Shown here piece after piece: positions 37,578-49,810 of a DNA stretch of 64,000 nucleotides; position 1 is the first letter of the stretch; each line of letters starts with the position of its first letter. Source of the stretch: Setaria digitata (Eukaryota; Nematoda; Chromadorea; Rhabditida; Setariidae); contig RCAB01000033.1 in the NCBI GenBank assembly GCA_003640385.1, positions 186,001-250,000 on the forward strand. Direction: 5' to 3'. The notes under the pieces were generated by a model. That model was not told the origin of the DNA. It made no database searches and saw only the letters and a program-made list of their open reading frames with translations. A program made the position numbers and the translations under genes.

Positions 37578-37792
37578 TCTCTCAAATCTGTAATAATGGT
37601 CATGCTCATAGAATAAACAATAACAGAGATAAAGCTCACTAATAAGCACTTCGGACGATGGCACTAATACATAAATACCAATATAAACACCCACTGATGA
37701 TTATAAATTCACTCTTACCAAATCTAATCGACTTAATTTGTCTTGGTGAAGCCTATTATTTGTGAAATCACATAGCCTTAGTCCAAGTTACT

Positions 37793-40700
37793 TCAAAAAC
37801 CGAGGCATTCAGGAGTTTCATCTATTTTCACTAAGCGGGAAAAAGTAACACCCCTTTCAGATGAACTAGCAAAAAAAAATGTGTTAGCTCTCGACTGTGA
37901 AATGATTAAGATCCTAAACATATACATCTGATTCTGGGACACTCCGGAATGTTCAGTCAGCCTTATCAACTGGTGGAAATGATGTACAAAGTGATCTGGA
38001 TCTACTTGAAGACTGCGTGAGTCAGAATGTACCAGAGCAACCTTATGCCGCACAGATATCATAGATCATTCAAATTTTGTGACGAATAATGCTACTCAAC
38101 CATAAACTAAATAATGGGTATTTTATTGAAATAATTTCATTTCTTACAGCGAAAAATATGTGAGATCGCGAAGAAAAACACAAATTTGTCAAATATATAT
38201 TGAAAGAAGATCCAAATGCGAAATACTAGTATTGTGGATGATGAGTGGAGTGATCATACTGTGATGTAGTAGAAACCGTCTACATGTCGCGAAAACGATA
38301 AAGCAATGAAAACTCCAATGAGCTGAAGTAATTCCTCACTGTAAATCATAAGGGAGCGAATGTTTTACCTTTGTTTTATTACTACTAGTTTTTCATTACC
38401 TTAATTGGATGCACTTCATCAGTAGGTAGAAATAGAAATGAACGGAAACTTAGAGATAATGGTAGGAGAAAATTGCAAAGCAAATAATAAAAATTTGCCA
38501 AAGTCTATCTAACCTCATTGTTTGAAATGTCTAAAACCAGCGGTACCTGAAATGCTGCAAAAGATAAACCAACTGCGACAAATATGATCGTCTGAATGGT
38601 TAGCCAGTTCAATAGCTTTTCATGACAACCCTAAAAATCACAAAAATTACAAAAAAGAAAAAAAAAAACATCAACAACGGCGAGCTAATCTAAGCTTTAA
38701 AAAAACAAAAAAAAAAAAAAAAATTTCTGTTTCTGTATTTTCGGATGATTTTGGAGATCGAAAGCCTATGTTTTAATTTGAAATGAGATTACAATGGAAA
38801 AATAAATTACTTCTTTTTCGAGATCCTTTTAGCAACTTAACATTTAAAATCGCTTTTTATCTTGATTCAATTTTCTCAAACTGTTGAATTTTAATATATA
38901 TATATATATTAAGATTCAACAGTTTATATATATAAGGTCATCTTTTACCAAGACATCCGTTGCTTTCAAAAATCCTTTCTCGCACACCTATTAATGTATT
39001 TTGTGATATGGGAAAAAGGAAGTTTAATAAGTAAATAGGTGAAGATAACGTGATTTCCTTAAGGAATCAGTAAAACCCAGAAAAACAAATAACAAAATTA
39101 CTCGCAAATTTACACTGACTAAAGGTTAGAAAAACGTGGCAAGCAAAAATTGGATAAATGACCCCCATGCAGTATGAATCCCTACTACCCGCAGGGAGTC
39201 TTGGGCAAACACAAGACTCAGTGGAGGAGGGACAAACAGTAGGACAAAAAAAAAAGAGACAAAAATTATTACTATTCATGCAAATGCAGCACGAAACTGA
39301 TAAATGTTAACGACTATTTTAACACTAATAATGGCCTATCAGTAACTCATTTGAAATGTAGTTTTATTGAATCAGAACCTTTTCTGTATTTCTTCCCGTT
39401 TTTTACTTTTCAATACATTAACTTAAAGAGTTACTTTTCGAACTGACTTCAGAAGACTTTAGATTTTATTTACGAATGTTGTTATCTTTTAATCTTCTAA
39501 TCTTCAAAAACATCGTATAACATGTTCAAGCAATAATCACTTATCTATAATCTCCATTCTGTCTAGTTCATTTTTACTGATTAGAAATAATGGAAGCCTG
39601 CTTTTTTCACCATTCATTAAGCAAATTTTGAATTTTATGCGCTTTATCCATTCTATATAGCAGTTCTTGTAATTCTAGTTCTGCATTCTACAGTTACTTT
39701 TTAGAATTCAACAACTTAAAAATGTTCGACTTCACACGGATTTCACACAGTCCTAGAAACGTACTTCTTGACTCTATCTGAAATAAAAACGCAGGTTTCT
39801 TCTTACATATTACATTACCAGTATGTTTACATGGATCTAATCCAGGCGCTTAAGCTGTGGTTAATGTTTTGCCACTCTAATTATTACTTACTTCAGCTCA
39901 GAGAATTATGAAACTCGCGCATAATATAATCACTAAGCATGTTTAAAAGCGAAATCAGTCCATTTCCATTCAATTCATTTATGTAAGTTCTGAGAAAAAT
40001 TTCTGTAGAATTGATTACCGTTATGTATCTTCATTTTGCTGCTAATAAGAATTGAAATTGTTATCCGCTACTGCTATATAACATCAACTTCTTTTTCTTT
40101 GTTAAAAAAGACGCAAGCATCATACCTGGACATTGACAGAACTATTGAAAGCAGAAGTATAGTAGTTATAGGTGGTGCACATAGGATCAATCGGTTTTAT
40201 AAACCAAGCTCGTGCTTCTTGAAGTTGTTTGCAGCACGATTGTGGTACAAATGATATGGTACCGCGCTGCGTATTAGTTTTGTACCAAAACGAATCATAA
40301 TAATCATAAGGACCAGTGGCACCACAACACTGTTGCTGGAAGAATATGGTACTCATGAACACATCGACAAATATATGTCTGGTTAATCATGCTTAAAACT
40401 GAAGTTAATTAATTTGCACTGAACTCATTCACGCAACTTTTTAGAACTAACCGTTGCTCCAGAAATTCCTCACTAATACTTCACCTTCGAGCACACTTAC
40501 CGGTAGGAACAAATTACGACAAGCATCTAATTTGCAATAGATTTGACTAAATAAGATGGTAGCTATGAATAAAAATCAAGAACAATTGTGCGAACATAAC
40601 AGTTGCTTAGTAATATCTACAATAAAGACAAAAGGTAAGAAACTTGCAAAGACAAATATCTACAATAAAGACAAAAGGTAAGAAACTTGCAAAGACAATC

Positions 40701-43700
40701 AGTTAAGGAACGAAAACAAGGAAACACTCAGATAACAGAAAATATGTTACATGCAAAAAATAATTATAAGGATAAAAAAAAAGCAAATGGTAGTACATAG
40801 AAATACACATGAGTAGTTAATTGTGGCTACTATTACTTTTCACAATTACCGTAAGCATTATACAAATGATTTATTTTATTCGTAAAATAATTCAGTAACA
40901 CAAATACCAACAGAGCTAGACATCAAGCGACAGCTTTCTAATATACAACTTTTGTTCCGTGCCTGAATAAAAAGTGGCCTTGCAACTTTCGACCTTCAAC
41001 ATGGAAAGAGAAATCCGATGAAGATATGCAAGCATAAATTCCATTTAGGAAGGAAAAGAATAGGCGCTGCCCAACATTTAAGCCATAGGTGATGTGATTC
41101 GCAAATTTTGAAGTTTTATGCATTAGATTTCGATGGTTTGCGTAACCAGTAAAATTTAGTTAGTATGGCAGTAACAAAAAAAAGAAAAAGCAGTTAACCC
41201 CTCGGTCAATGTGAACAGCTTATACTGCTAATAAAAATCTTGAATTCTAGGATGTTCATACCTACGATAAGGGCATTCTAATTCAAAATTTCAATATAGA
41301 TTAGCCAAAAATTTATTTAAGTTAGAATGTTAAAAATTTATTTAAGCTTTCTTGATATTCCCGATAAAACATTAAAAAGCTCACTCACGGTACTTTGTTA
41401 CCACTATTAGAATACCGTTTGATGCCTCCAAAATTTATTAGCTTGAGACTGCTGACAACGAGCTAAACTTCTTGCAACTGGATTCATTGGTGTAGCGCCA
41501 TTTAATTGTACACAACAAGTAATTGGTAGAGCATCAAAACCAGACTGTGGTTGTTGTAGAAACAAGTCTGCATCTGTCCGAGAAGATGTACGCCAGCGAC
41601 TGGCGTTCCATTCCTTGTAATTCACTGAACCGCAGCACTGTTCCTAGATACTACTATAAATTAAGGATTCTGAGGTACTACTATTCATTGATCTTGGAAT
41701 TTCTGCAAAAATATAACTCACATTGAACTGTAGCCTATCAACAAGCACTGTTACTTTGGCACTGTGGTCGACACCTGTACCGACACCATAATTTTCTCGT
41801 ATTAGCCATTTCAATTTCTGGTCAAAATCAGTTGTCAAGAACTAAAATTTTCCATAAAGGCACTTCGTGAAAATTCAATTGTTGGGTATTTTCAATCACG
41901 AAAATGGAAGCAAAGACCAGCTCATTGAAAAGAACTTTTGGTTGGGAGAATTGATGGGATATATTGAAAAGGCAAATAATTCGCAACAAAGGGTATCAGG
42001 AATCCCTTCGGCTAAATTACCCGTAACTTTTTTTTACAAAGTACTTTGATTCAGCCTATATACTACAAGGTGAAATAATAAGTCTACAGCAATTGTGAAG
42101 AAGAGTTTTCTGAGCAGTAAAACAGTAAGTGGCAAAAGACAAGAAGGGAATTTGAATTTTTTCACTGCGATGATATGTAGCGTCAAATAATCTATAGACA
42201 GTAGTGAAACATACAACATGAAATGCAAAATTTTTTCTCCAACCATCAACAAAGCTTAATAAATTCCTATATTTGAATAACAGAAATTAAAGAGCAACAT
42301 GGAAGTAAATATGAAATAAAAATATGGGAACATCTAGATTAAACCTAGTGACGTATGAGAAAGTGCTCAATGACGCAGATTTCTTAGCACTCTCTATGAA
42401 CATCACAGTGGACTGACATAGCTTTAGAACATGTATTGCTCTTGATTAGTATTCCATCTTTAATAAATAAGATTGTATATTTATTTTATAGTCTACAAGA
42501 TTCATATTTCAAGCGTTTTTCCAGAAGTTCCACATTTCTTTCAGTGTTTACAGCAAAAGGTAAAAGAAGAAAACAAAAATCTCGGCTGTTTTTCACAAAG
42601 TTCAACTAGTTAAGTAATTTGAATCTAACGGTAGTGCTACTTTGAATTAGAAATTACCACTAATGTTGCATTAATAGAAGCTAAATTTAAGAAAAGTTAC
42701 GTAATACTGGATGATGTCGATGAGTGGCGTAACCCAGTAAAGGCGATAATACCGATCATACGTTAACTTTGTTAGGTACACACTAAGTTTATCGCCAACA
42801 AACTGCAATGTAATCCACATTACATATCATTTGAATGTTAGAGAATAACACTGAAAGGGTGCTAACCTTATTGCGGTAGAACAGAGCCAGACAAGCGATT
42901 GATATATCAGCAAAAAATAGTATAAGTAAACAGATCACGAACTGAAAAAGTGGTATTTTATAGCAGTTAAATATACTGTAAAATCAGCGTTTTTTTTTTT
43001 TGCAGAAATACACTTGTTGTGACAAAATTGCCACATGCTTTATACTTTTTAAATCAAGTAAGGCACAAACGTATCTACTGTACAAAAAAAGAAACTGGTG
43101 CAATTATTTCCAACACAATTTTCAATTATTAGAAGGAAAACGAACGCTGATGAGCAAATACAAAGATTTTTTGATCGTACCGCAGCAACCAATAAAACCA
43201 ACTATTAATGTGACAGAGCCAGTAAAAAGTGCTAGATAAATAGCCTGACGAAGTAAAGGATCATCTTCTGAGAAGTCAACCAAGTCAAGGAGATAATTAC
43301 GACGTGGATCCAGCAATGCCCACAGTGACAAGAATATTAATGCCAATCCCGTAAGCTGCAATTCTGGTACACATAAATTTAGAACAAGGCTAAAACAAAC
43401 CAGTATCTGGTCGAAAAACTTTGGAAATATAAAAAGAAACCCACCGTGAACAATTGAGAAGTTGAATAACACTACAACACAATATGGTAGTTATAATTTG
43501 CAAAATGCTAAATAATAATTCAAAGATAAGTTCCAGTTAGACTGCTGACTATACAAAAATGATTAATTAATCATAATCAAAAAGTTATCAAGTGTTTAAT
43601 AAATAATGCGTAAGAGTAATATTAATGAATGAAGTAAACAACAGTTAATTCTTTATTCCTCTTGCAATAATATAGCAACTACACACAGCTACTTCCATTG

Positions 43701-43797
43701 AAGCCAATAATTAATCATGTAGACAATTTACCCAGAATAAGATGGTGTAGAGAAGGAGACATATCTGTGCATACTTGTCATTAGAGCTCCCATTCAT
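37793..43797 (-). CDS. Tetraspanin with alternative large-loop exons
   Basis: Four-helix membrane organiser. Exons: 43797-43732 (MNGSSNDKYAQICLLLYTIL, then Phe-Trp); 43355-43146 (TM1 end, small loop, TM2 with GFIGCCG); 42941-42867 (TM3, ICLLILFFADISIACLALFY); 42802-42701; 41841-41722; then A 41643-41416 or B 40335-40126 (both CCG then CC); 38630-38547 (GC, then TM4 TIIFVAVGLSFAAFQ); 38041-37926; 37865-37793 (stop). All joins before exon 38041 are phase 0. Length is 357 residues with A or 351 with B, long for the family because the large loop reaches about 150 residues. CCG, the second CC and the final GC before TM4 are the diagnostic tetraspanin cysteines. The C-terminal tail is about 55 residues and its two exons are the least certain. 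Two introns are longer than 1 kb. Confidence 0.85.
38881..38922. repeat. Near-perfect 42-bp palindrome in a tetraspanin intron
   Basis: CTGTTGAAT at the left and ATTCAACAG at the right flank a TTAATATA...TATATTAA core. It would form a long hairpin. A TA-rich core with unique arms suggests a palindromic duplication rather than simple slippage. Confidence 0.75.
40126..40335 (-). other. Tetraspanin alternative exon B (CCG half of large loop)
   Basis: Begins QQCCGATGPYDYYDSFW, later FVPQSCCKQLQEA and DPMCTTYN. It is 210 bases, phase 0 at both ends, with acceptor TTCCAG and donor GTATGA. It sits about 1.1 kb downstream of exon A in the same intron span and could replace it without changing the frame. 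Confidence 0.75.
40612..40697. repeat. Exact 43-bp tandem duplication
   Basis: Two identical adjacent copies (40612-40654 and 40655-40697) beginning AATATCTACAATAAAGACAA. They lie in the intron between tetraspanin exons A and B. Confidence 0.95.
41416..41643 (-). other. Tetraspanin alternative exon A (CCG half of large loop)
   Basis: Begins EQCCGSVNYKEW, later ALPITCCVQLNGA and ARCQQSQ. It is 228 bases, phase 0 at both ends, with acceptor ATCTAG and donor GTATTC. It encodes the same cysteine pattern as exon B. Confidence 0.75.
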
Positions 43798-44294
43798 TGT
43801 GTAAATAGTTGTTATTCGTTCACTTCAATCTTCAAACTTCAATAAAATGATGCTGCACGAAATGACACAGAACGCTGCCCCCTCACGCATACAGCCAAGA
43901 TAACCTGGAAAAACTTCATCTACTATCGATTACGGTCGATGTTACGCAGTTATCCTGGAAAGATCGTTTGTTTGGATTGGACTAGCGTTAGTTCTTATTT
44001 GTGAACAACGTTCTCAAACAACTGGATAGATTCTTTTTGAGAAATTATGTTGTTGTAATAAGAACGCTTTTACGACCGCTTACAAATGAGTTCTTTTGGT
44101 GGATGGATACTGTCTGACAGTTAGCAAAAAACATGCTTCATTAACTACGAGAAAAGTGTTGTACGTATTGGGAATTAACAGAAGTGTTGCAACATTAGGA
44201 GAAATAGAAGCTTAATTTAAGGTCATAAAAATTGAAAGTTTTGATTGTCATTAGTAGACATAATCTTAAATGAAACACTGAACAGCGAAGACTG
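43798..44294. other. Spacer between tetraspanin and upstream membrane-protein gene
   Basis: About 500 bases with no coding exon seen. It must contain the tetraspanin promoter or leader acceptor and the 3' flank of the upstream gene. The stretch at about 43,870-43,930 is less AT-rich. Confidence 0.5.
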
Positions 44295-46082
44295 TTAAAC
44301 TGGTTGTTGCGCCAGACAGATATGCTAAAAAAATCGCTTTTTTACGCATCATAAAACATAGTCGGCTCCGACATAGACAAAGGACTCAAAGATAATGATA
44401 TTCAAAAAATATCAAAAAATATAAACCTATAGATAAGTGACAACTTTTATATTACCTGCTGAGTAAATGATGGTTCGTTTGGAGGAAAGTTTCCAATGTT
44501 TTTTTTAGAAAAATAATAAAGCACAAAAAATGCCGAAACATTGAGAAGCGTAACAAAACAAAATCCAGCCAGTGAAAATGGAGTAATACATATGAAGCGA
44601 CCAGTTAAATTCTGGAATCCATTTAAAATCAGAACGGAATAATTAGCTACTTGTTTTCAGTTCAAGTACTTAGCAAGTTACCAACCAAGTTGAGCTTCAC
44701 CTAGACAGTTGTTAGTCATATTTACGCTAATTTAGAGATTTGTTATTAAGCAAAGACAGAAAAACAACGAAACGGTCGTGTACACTTAATTTGGAGTTGT
44801 TTTGGATATGCTGATTCCCTGGGAATCAGCTCAGCATCACTCATCTCTCATTGAGCACAGCTAGTCATCAACATATATTCGCGGTAATTGAGATGGATTC
44901 AAGAAGTTTAATCATTCGGAGAAAAGCGAAGACAAGCAGAAGTGTAACAAGCAGTGAGATTTATGGAATGTTTGATGTTTGGAAATGACATCCATCGATT
45001 GGTTTGGATGGTTGCCCACAGCTGTAGTGTGTGCAGGTGGATCTTCCGCAGCAAACGGTTGCTTTGCTTTTAAATAAACATGTGAGGTAAGTGAACCCGA
45101 GATATTCTTAATTGCGCACTGTTTACATACAACTTAGTCTTTACAATGAACCCCCTTCCTAATGCACTAGGGAGTTAAATCTGCTAGAAGTAGGACTTTC
45201 ATGCGGAGTAAAAATAATCTCTGGGTTAGAAGTTTATGTAACTTTGAGGGGGGAAGGAATGATCTAATCGGAACTGAGTTTTTAGCTTGAAGCAGTTCAA
45301 AAATTCCGACTAGATTCATTTACAGCAGAAAAATTGCCAATCGTCGGCGATAAATGATTCCCCTCACTCAGTAAGTACCTCCCAAACGCCCTCTTTTGCT
45401 TGCTAGTAGCATATTTGTTAGAGCAGCAGCAGTTCAGCGCCTAGAAAACTAATAAATTAAAAAAATGCAAATAACTTTTCTAAGAAATTGCCAAACACTA
45501 TTATCCCAAGTGTCTCCAAAATTGCCCATCACTTGAAATTAATCTTCCGAGTTTCCCCACATAATATAATGTACTGGTCAGCTGCCTCGCACTTGTTAAT
45601 TTCAATTGCAGTGGAAAGATCGTTGCCTGCAAGACTGTATTTATGTCCTTCAACTGTCGCCATTGTATCATATTAATTAATAAACCCCAACAACCATTCC
45701 TTGCATAATAAGTTAGGTTTATAAGACAAATAAAATAATACTGAAAGGTTATATTTATGAAAATAAACATAAATTTTCTTTCTTCAGACAATAAACAAAA
45801 TTTCATAAATTTAGTCCTTTTGAAGCGCAAAATCAAACAGCCATGCAGATTTTGCATTTTTTCGAGTGTGTGAAAGATGCCAAATGGAATATTCCAAAAT
45901 AAATCATTTATACCGTTAGTGAATTCCTTATAAACATGATTTAATCTGGAGCTCTTCCTGGATTTGCATAAATAAACCGAAAATATACTGCCTGGTACCA
46001 ACAAACGACTTCTCTCAACTTTTTGCGTAGGAAACTCGACTTCAATAATTTTGATTTGCAAGTATTCCAAATTCGCGATCAA
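44295..46082 (-). CDS. Putative small membrane protein, family unknown
   Basis: Proposed exons: 46082 to about 45790 (IKIIEVEFPTQKVERSRLLV, NDLFWNIPFGIFHTLEKM); 45653-45533 (EGHKYSLAGNDLSTAIEINK, CEAADQYIILCGETRK); 45402-45324 (KQKRAFGRYLLSEGNHLSPT); 44611-44456 (helix SLAGFCFVTLLNVSAFFVLY, then NIGNFPPNEPSF); 44324-44295 (stop). Exons from 45653 on join in phase with good acceptor and donor sites. The join of the first exon is ambiguous, and an alternative start is an ATG at 45663. The first exon faintly recalls a PH/GRAM-type fold (IPFGIFHTLEKM), but I would not name it. One membrane helix is clear. Reality of the gene: probable; full model: uncertain. Confidence 0.45.
44810..44830. repeat. 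Perfect 10-bp inverted repeat with 1-base loop
   Basis: CTGATTCCC and GGGAATCAG are separated by a single T, flanked by G and C that also pair. It is more GC-rich than its surroundings and lies in the intron between the 45324 and 44611 exons. Confidence 0.6.
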
Positions 46083-46869
46083 GAACTAATGTTTTTAACA
46101 ACCAACAATTTATGAACCTCTGAAAAGATTTTATCGTTTTGTCGCTCTTAATATTTGAATGAGGAATAGCAAAATAATTAGGCACGAAGCGCTTCGTGAC
46201 AGACACATCTGATTCTTCGCAAAAATTTAATTGTTTAAAAAGTCAAAATAAACATGACGAGTTGGTTACATAACACCCATTCATAGCACACTATTGACAC
46301 CTTGTTTGACAAGAAAGAGCATATCTACATGCAACTGAGAAGCCATACTCCTTCAACTTTAAAAAAAACATATCTAAGCCACTGCAGAACTATTTTTTTC
46401 AGTTTCTATGGTCTCGATAAAAACTTGGTCGTCTCATTTTTATTGAAACATTGTGTTTTTTGAAGCAGTTAAAAGTGCGGAGACCATAACTACATTTAGA
46501 CGAGAAAAATATAAATAATTTTAGTCACTATAAATTCATAATTTCATTAAAACTATATTTAGTGAAATCCTATGAGAAATTTTTTACAAAATTTCGTACT
46601 CATCCTTCAGCTTAATATCGATAAGAATGTAAATAAGTAAAAACAAGAGTGAATTAAATTTTCCACAAAAATATAACATAAATATGCACTAAAAAAAAAC
46701 CCCATTCCACTTTCTAAATTATTTAGTAACTGAGATGACCTAGTGAAATCAAGTTAATAATAGCTTACACGAAGTAATAACAACATATTCATGACAAGAA
46801 ATCACATTTTATTATAATATTTAAATACCATATTGTTCAGAAATACCTAAGAATAAAAGAATAAATTGT
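46083..46869. other. Intergenic, nothing recognised
   Basis: AT-rich, no protein-like exon on either strand. It separates the 3' end of the kinase gene from the next minus-strand gene. Confidence 0.5.
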
Positions 46870-49810
46870 TTATGAGATTACACATTGTCTGTTAACAGTG
46901 ATTTCGTGGAACTGGAACTGTTTCGCAGTTTCATCATCACTTTTCTTTGCTATTTCATAATCGTCATCCATAACTTGTACATATTTCTAAAAAAAAAAAA
47001 AAAAAAAATGAAAAATTTCAGATGATAACATTTTATTAAACCTTTCATCCCATTCCTTACAGCAATTTTAACCATGAAATCATTGCGGATAACGGTATTA
47101 CCATTTACATAAACTATAATTTTTAGTGATAACACTCTCTAACCTAATCGCGGCAACATTTAGAACATCCTAGGTGCTCCGACCATATAACAGAATGCAA
47201 TAATGTGACGTGACTTATTCATCCAACCAAAAACCAGTCTGCAGACTGAAAAAACTGTATGCATAAATTAAACAATCAAACCCACTTTTATTCGTTCTGC
47301 TGCAGACAGCCAATTAGAAACTTCACGCTGCAGTTTGATGGCACGTTCTGTGTTACGACTTTCATTGCTTAGAACATGCATGGCTCCTTCAATGGCTAAT
47401 ATATACTTTGCCAATGCCTCATCCCAGCGTTCTTGACACTCCAAATCATGCGCCGTATGTGCTATTAATTCTGCGGCATGGACCCGAAAACAAGCATAAA
47501 TTTCGAAAGAACTCTTAAAAATCGGAGAGAAATGCCGAATGAATTTTTAATTTTTGAAGTTAATTGAAGAGAGTTAAAATAAAAGATGACAGCACTTGAA
47601 AAGCAGCTTAAAAAATCGAGATAAACAGAGATCAATTTAATCCAGTTTCGAGCAAAAATAAACCTGAGGCCAATCACTCCATTCTATTTGATTAAGTGAT
47701 TGTAGTGGGGGAAACTCCTTAACAACAGGTCGCAGAAGTTCTTTCATATTTTCAGCATATTCTAGATAACCTTTAATTTTTTCGCGAAATTTCACTTTCA
47801 TTTCACCCTCATCAAACAATTCCAAACAGCTCATGTAGATTTGTACGGCATTTGATAACAGCTTTGTTGCTTCAACTAGATCCTGTGAAGAAATGAATCG
47901 CAATAAAATGTGAATATTTTTTCATTATAAGTATCGAAAGGAATTTTCCTCTGCTCTACAGTACACATAACAACCGAATGGAATTAAATCTCTCCTTACA
48001 AGATACTCGACTTTTATATATTGACGACGTTGATGTCTCTTCCTTGGGAAGAATGAAGCAATTACATAAATATATAAGCTATAAAGGTATATATACCTAA
48101 TGAATAAATTTGTTGAAATCAGAAAAAAAAAAAAACATACACCTTCAGATTCAGCTTTCTGTGACTTTTTAACGTAATTATCTGCTTTATCCAGTTCAAC
48201 AGATGACGGCAGTTTTGCAATATCTACAAATGGATGCATAAAAAACCGTTCGAATGTAACGCGTTGATCAGGATTACGAACAAGCAGCACTGCAAGTTAA
48301 ACGTTTAGGTTTTTTTTTTTTTTTTGGATATGGAATATTCTAATTCTACGGAATACCTGAAAACAGTGAGTTTGAATATATTTTACACAAAAACAAACTT
48401 TGTAAAAGATCAAGGCAATCATACGAAAGATGCACATTCATTGGGAAATTTATAGATTCGTTTGATAAAATTTGTTCCACAAGTCCGTCATATGTGCTGG
48501 AAATAAATGGTGGCACACCATATAAACATTCATAAAGAATAATACCGCAAGACCTGCAAAGGCGTTAATTTGGAAAACCTTTCTCTCAACTTGAAAAATC
48601 TTCCTTCTCTTTTTTTAACTCAGCATTTCGAAGTCTTTGAAATCTAACAAATTACTTGAAGAAGAGTTATGTTTTCGAAAAAAAAGAACTTAACCATAAG
48701 TCGACACGACTGTCATATAGTTCTCGGCAAAAAATTTCTGGTGCCATGTAAAGAGGAGAACCTCTAAATGATGATGCCTGTTCACCCTTCTTCAAGTACT
48801 GCGAAAGACCGAAGTCCGAGATCTGTAACGCTTACCTATTTCAGCAAATATGTCCAAGTGAGATTCCTGAAGGAAGCTACGATAATGAACCTTTGTTTAA
48901 TCACCTAACATACAAATTAACTTTAACAAAGTCTTCGACTGGCAAAACCTTAATAGAAGGTCTGTGTCGGTTAGTAAGCAAAATATTTTGTGGTTTTAAA
49001 TCCATATGCGCCACATTCATTGCCCGCATGTACTGGATTGCCGAAGCTAACTGACGAAAAAAACGACGTGTAACAGCTTCAGGCAGTGAACCGTAATGTT
49101 TGATGAATGAGGCCAAATCGCCACCTCCACAAAACTCCATAATAAGATAGATGTTGTTCCGATCCCATTGAAAATCGTACAAATGAACTATGTTTCTAAA
49201 AAAAAAAAAAAAAAAAAAAAACATATATCTGGAAATCAGCGCAAACTGTTCTGTATATTTCACAATTACATAAGCTTCATATTATTTATGTGTCCGGTGA
49301 AATAACTAAGGTAATAAAGTGTGCAATCCACAGTTTCAGTTATTTCCAACAGGAGTAGGATATCACCTATTTGAAACTGTTTTTTTAGAAGCAATAATAG
49401 CTGATATTTCTTTGGAGCGATTTATTTTTAATCTGATATAAAACGTAAAGTATTGCCTGTGTTTTAAATTTTTCAAAATCCTTATTTCCGAAACAACACA
49501 TTCAGAGCTTTGTTTCGAAGCATTTGAAGCTTGCATGTTCATGACTTTAACAGCTACAGTGGTACGAACACCACTGACGTCTGCAGATGTTGATATCGCT
49601 TTGAAAACACAAGAAAATGTTCCGCTTCCGATTCTGAAATGAACACTGCATGAAACAGACTACATCTACAAGAGCTAATAAACACATGACTTCTAGGCAA
49701 AAATGCAAAGATCTGTAATGAGGGCAATAAAAAGTTCATTACCTCTCACAAATAGTGCATCCAGCAATTGTACTAGGAACGTTGCACAGCTGAATGGTAC
49801 CACTTGGCAT
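46870..49810 (-). CDS. ULK3-like serine/threonine kinase with two MIT domains
   Basis: Exons: 49810-49743, 49633-49457, 49195-48949, 48822-48695, 48553-48399, 48289-48143, 47875-47664, 47513-47286, 46986-46870. All join in phase to 492 residues (human ULK3 472). Kinase landmarks: glycine loop IGSGTFSCVFKA, VAVKVM lysine, LKHRNIVHLYD, catalytic loop VAHMDLKPQNILL, DFGLS, APE. HMD in place of HRD is a known style of ULK3 relatives (HLDLKPQN). The kinase ends in LLVRNPDQRVTFERFFMHPF. Two helical MIT modules follow (VEATKLLSNAVQIYMSCLEL and ERWDEALAKYILAIEGAMHV). ULK3 phosphorylates ESCRT-III proteins at the abscission checkpoint and acts in Hedgehog signalling in vertebrates; here the role is inferred. 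The intron after 49457 uses a GC donor. Confidence 0.92.

Noticed and set aside
44893..45090. Plus-strand exons near 44.9-45.1 kb with a good GTAAGT donor
   Set aside because: The short peptides do not join in phase to any downstream plus-strand exon, and the minus-strand model covers the locus better.
45488..45676. 62-codon plus-strand open frame
   Set aside because: Antisense to the 45,653-45,533 exon of the minus-strand membrane-protein gene.
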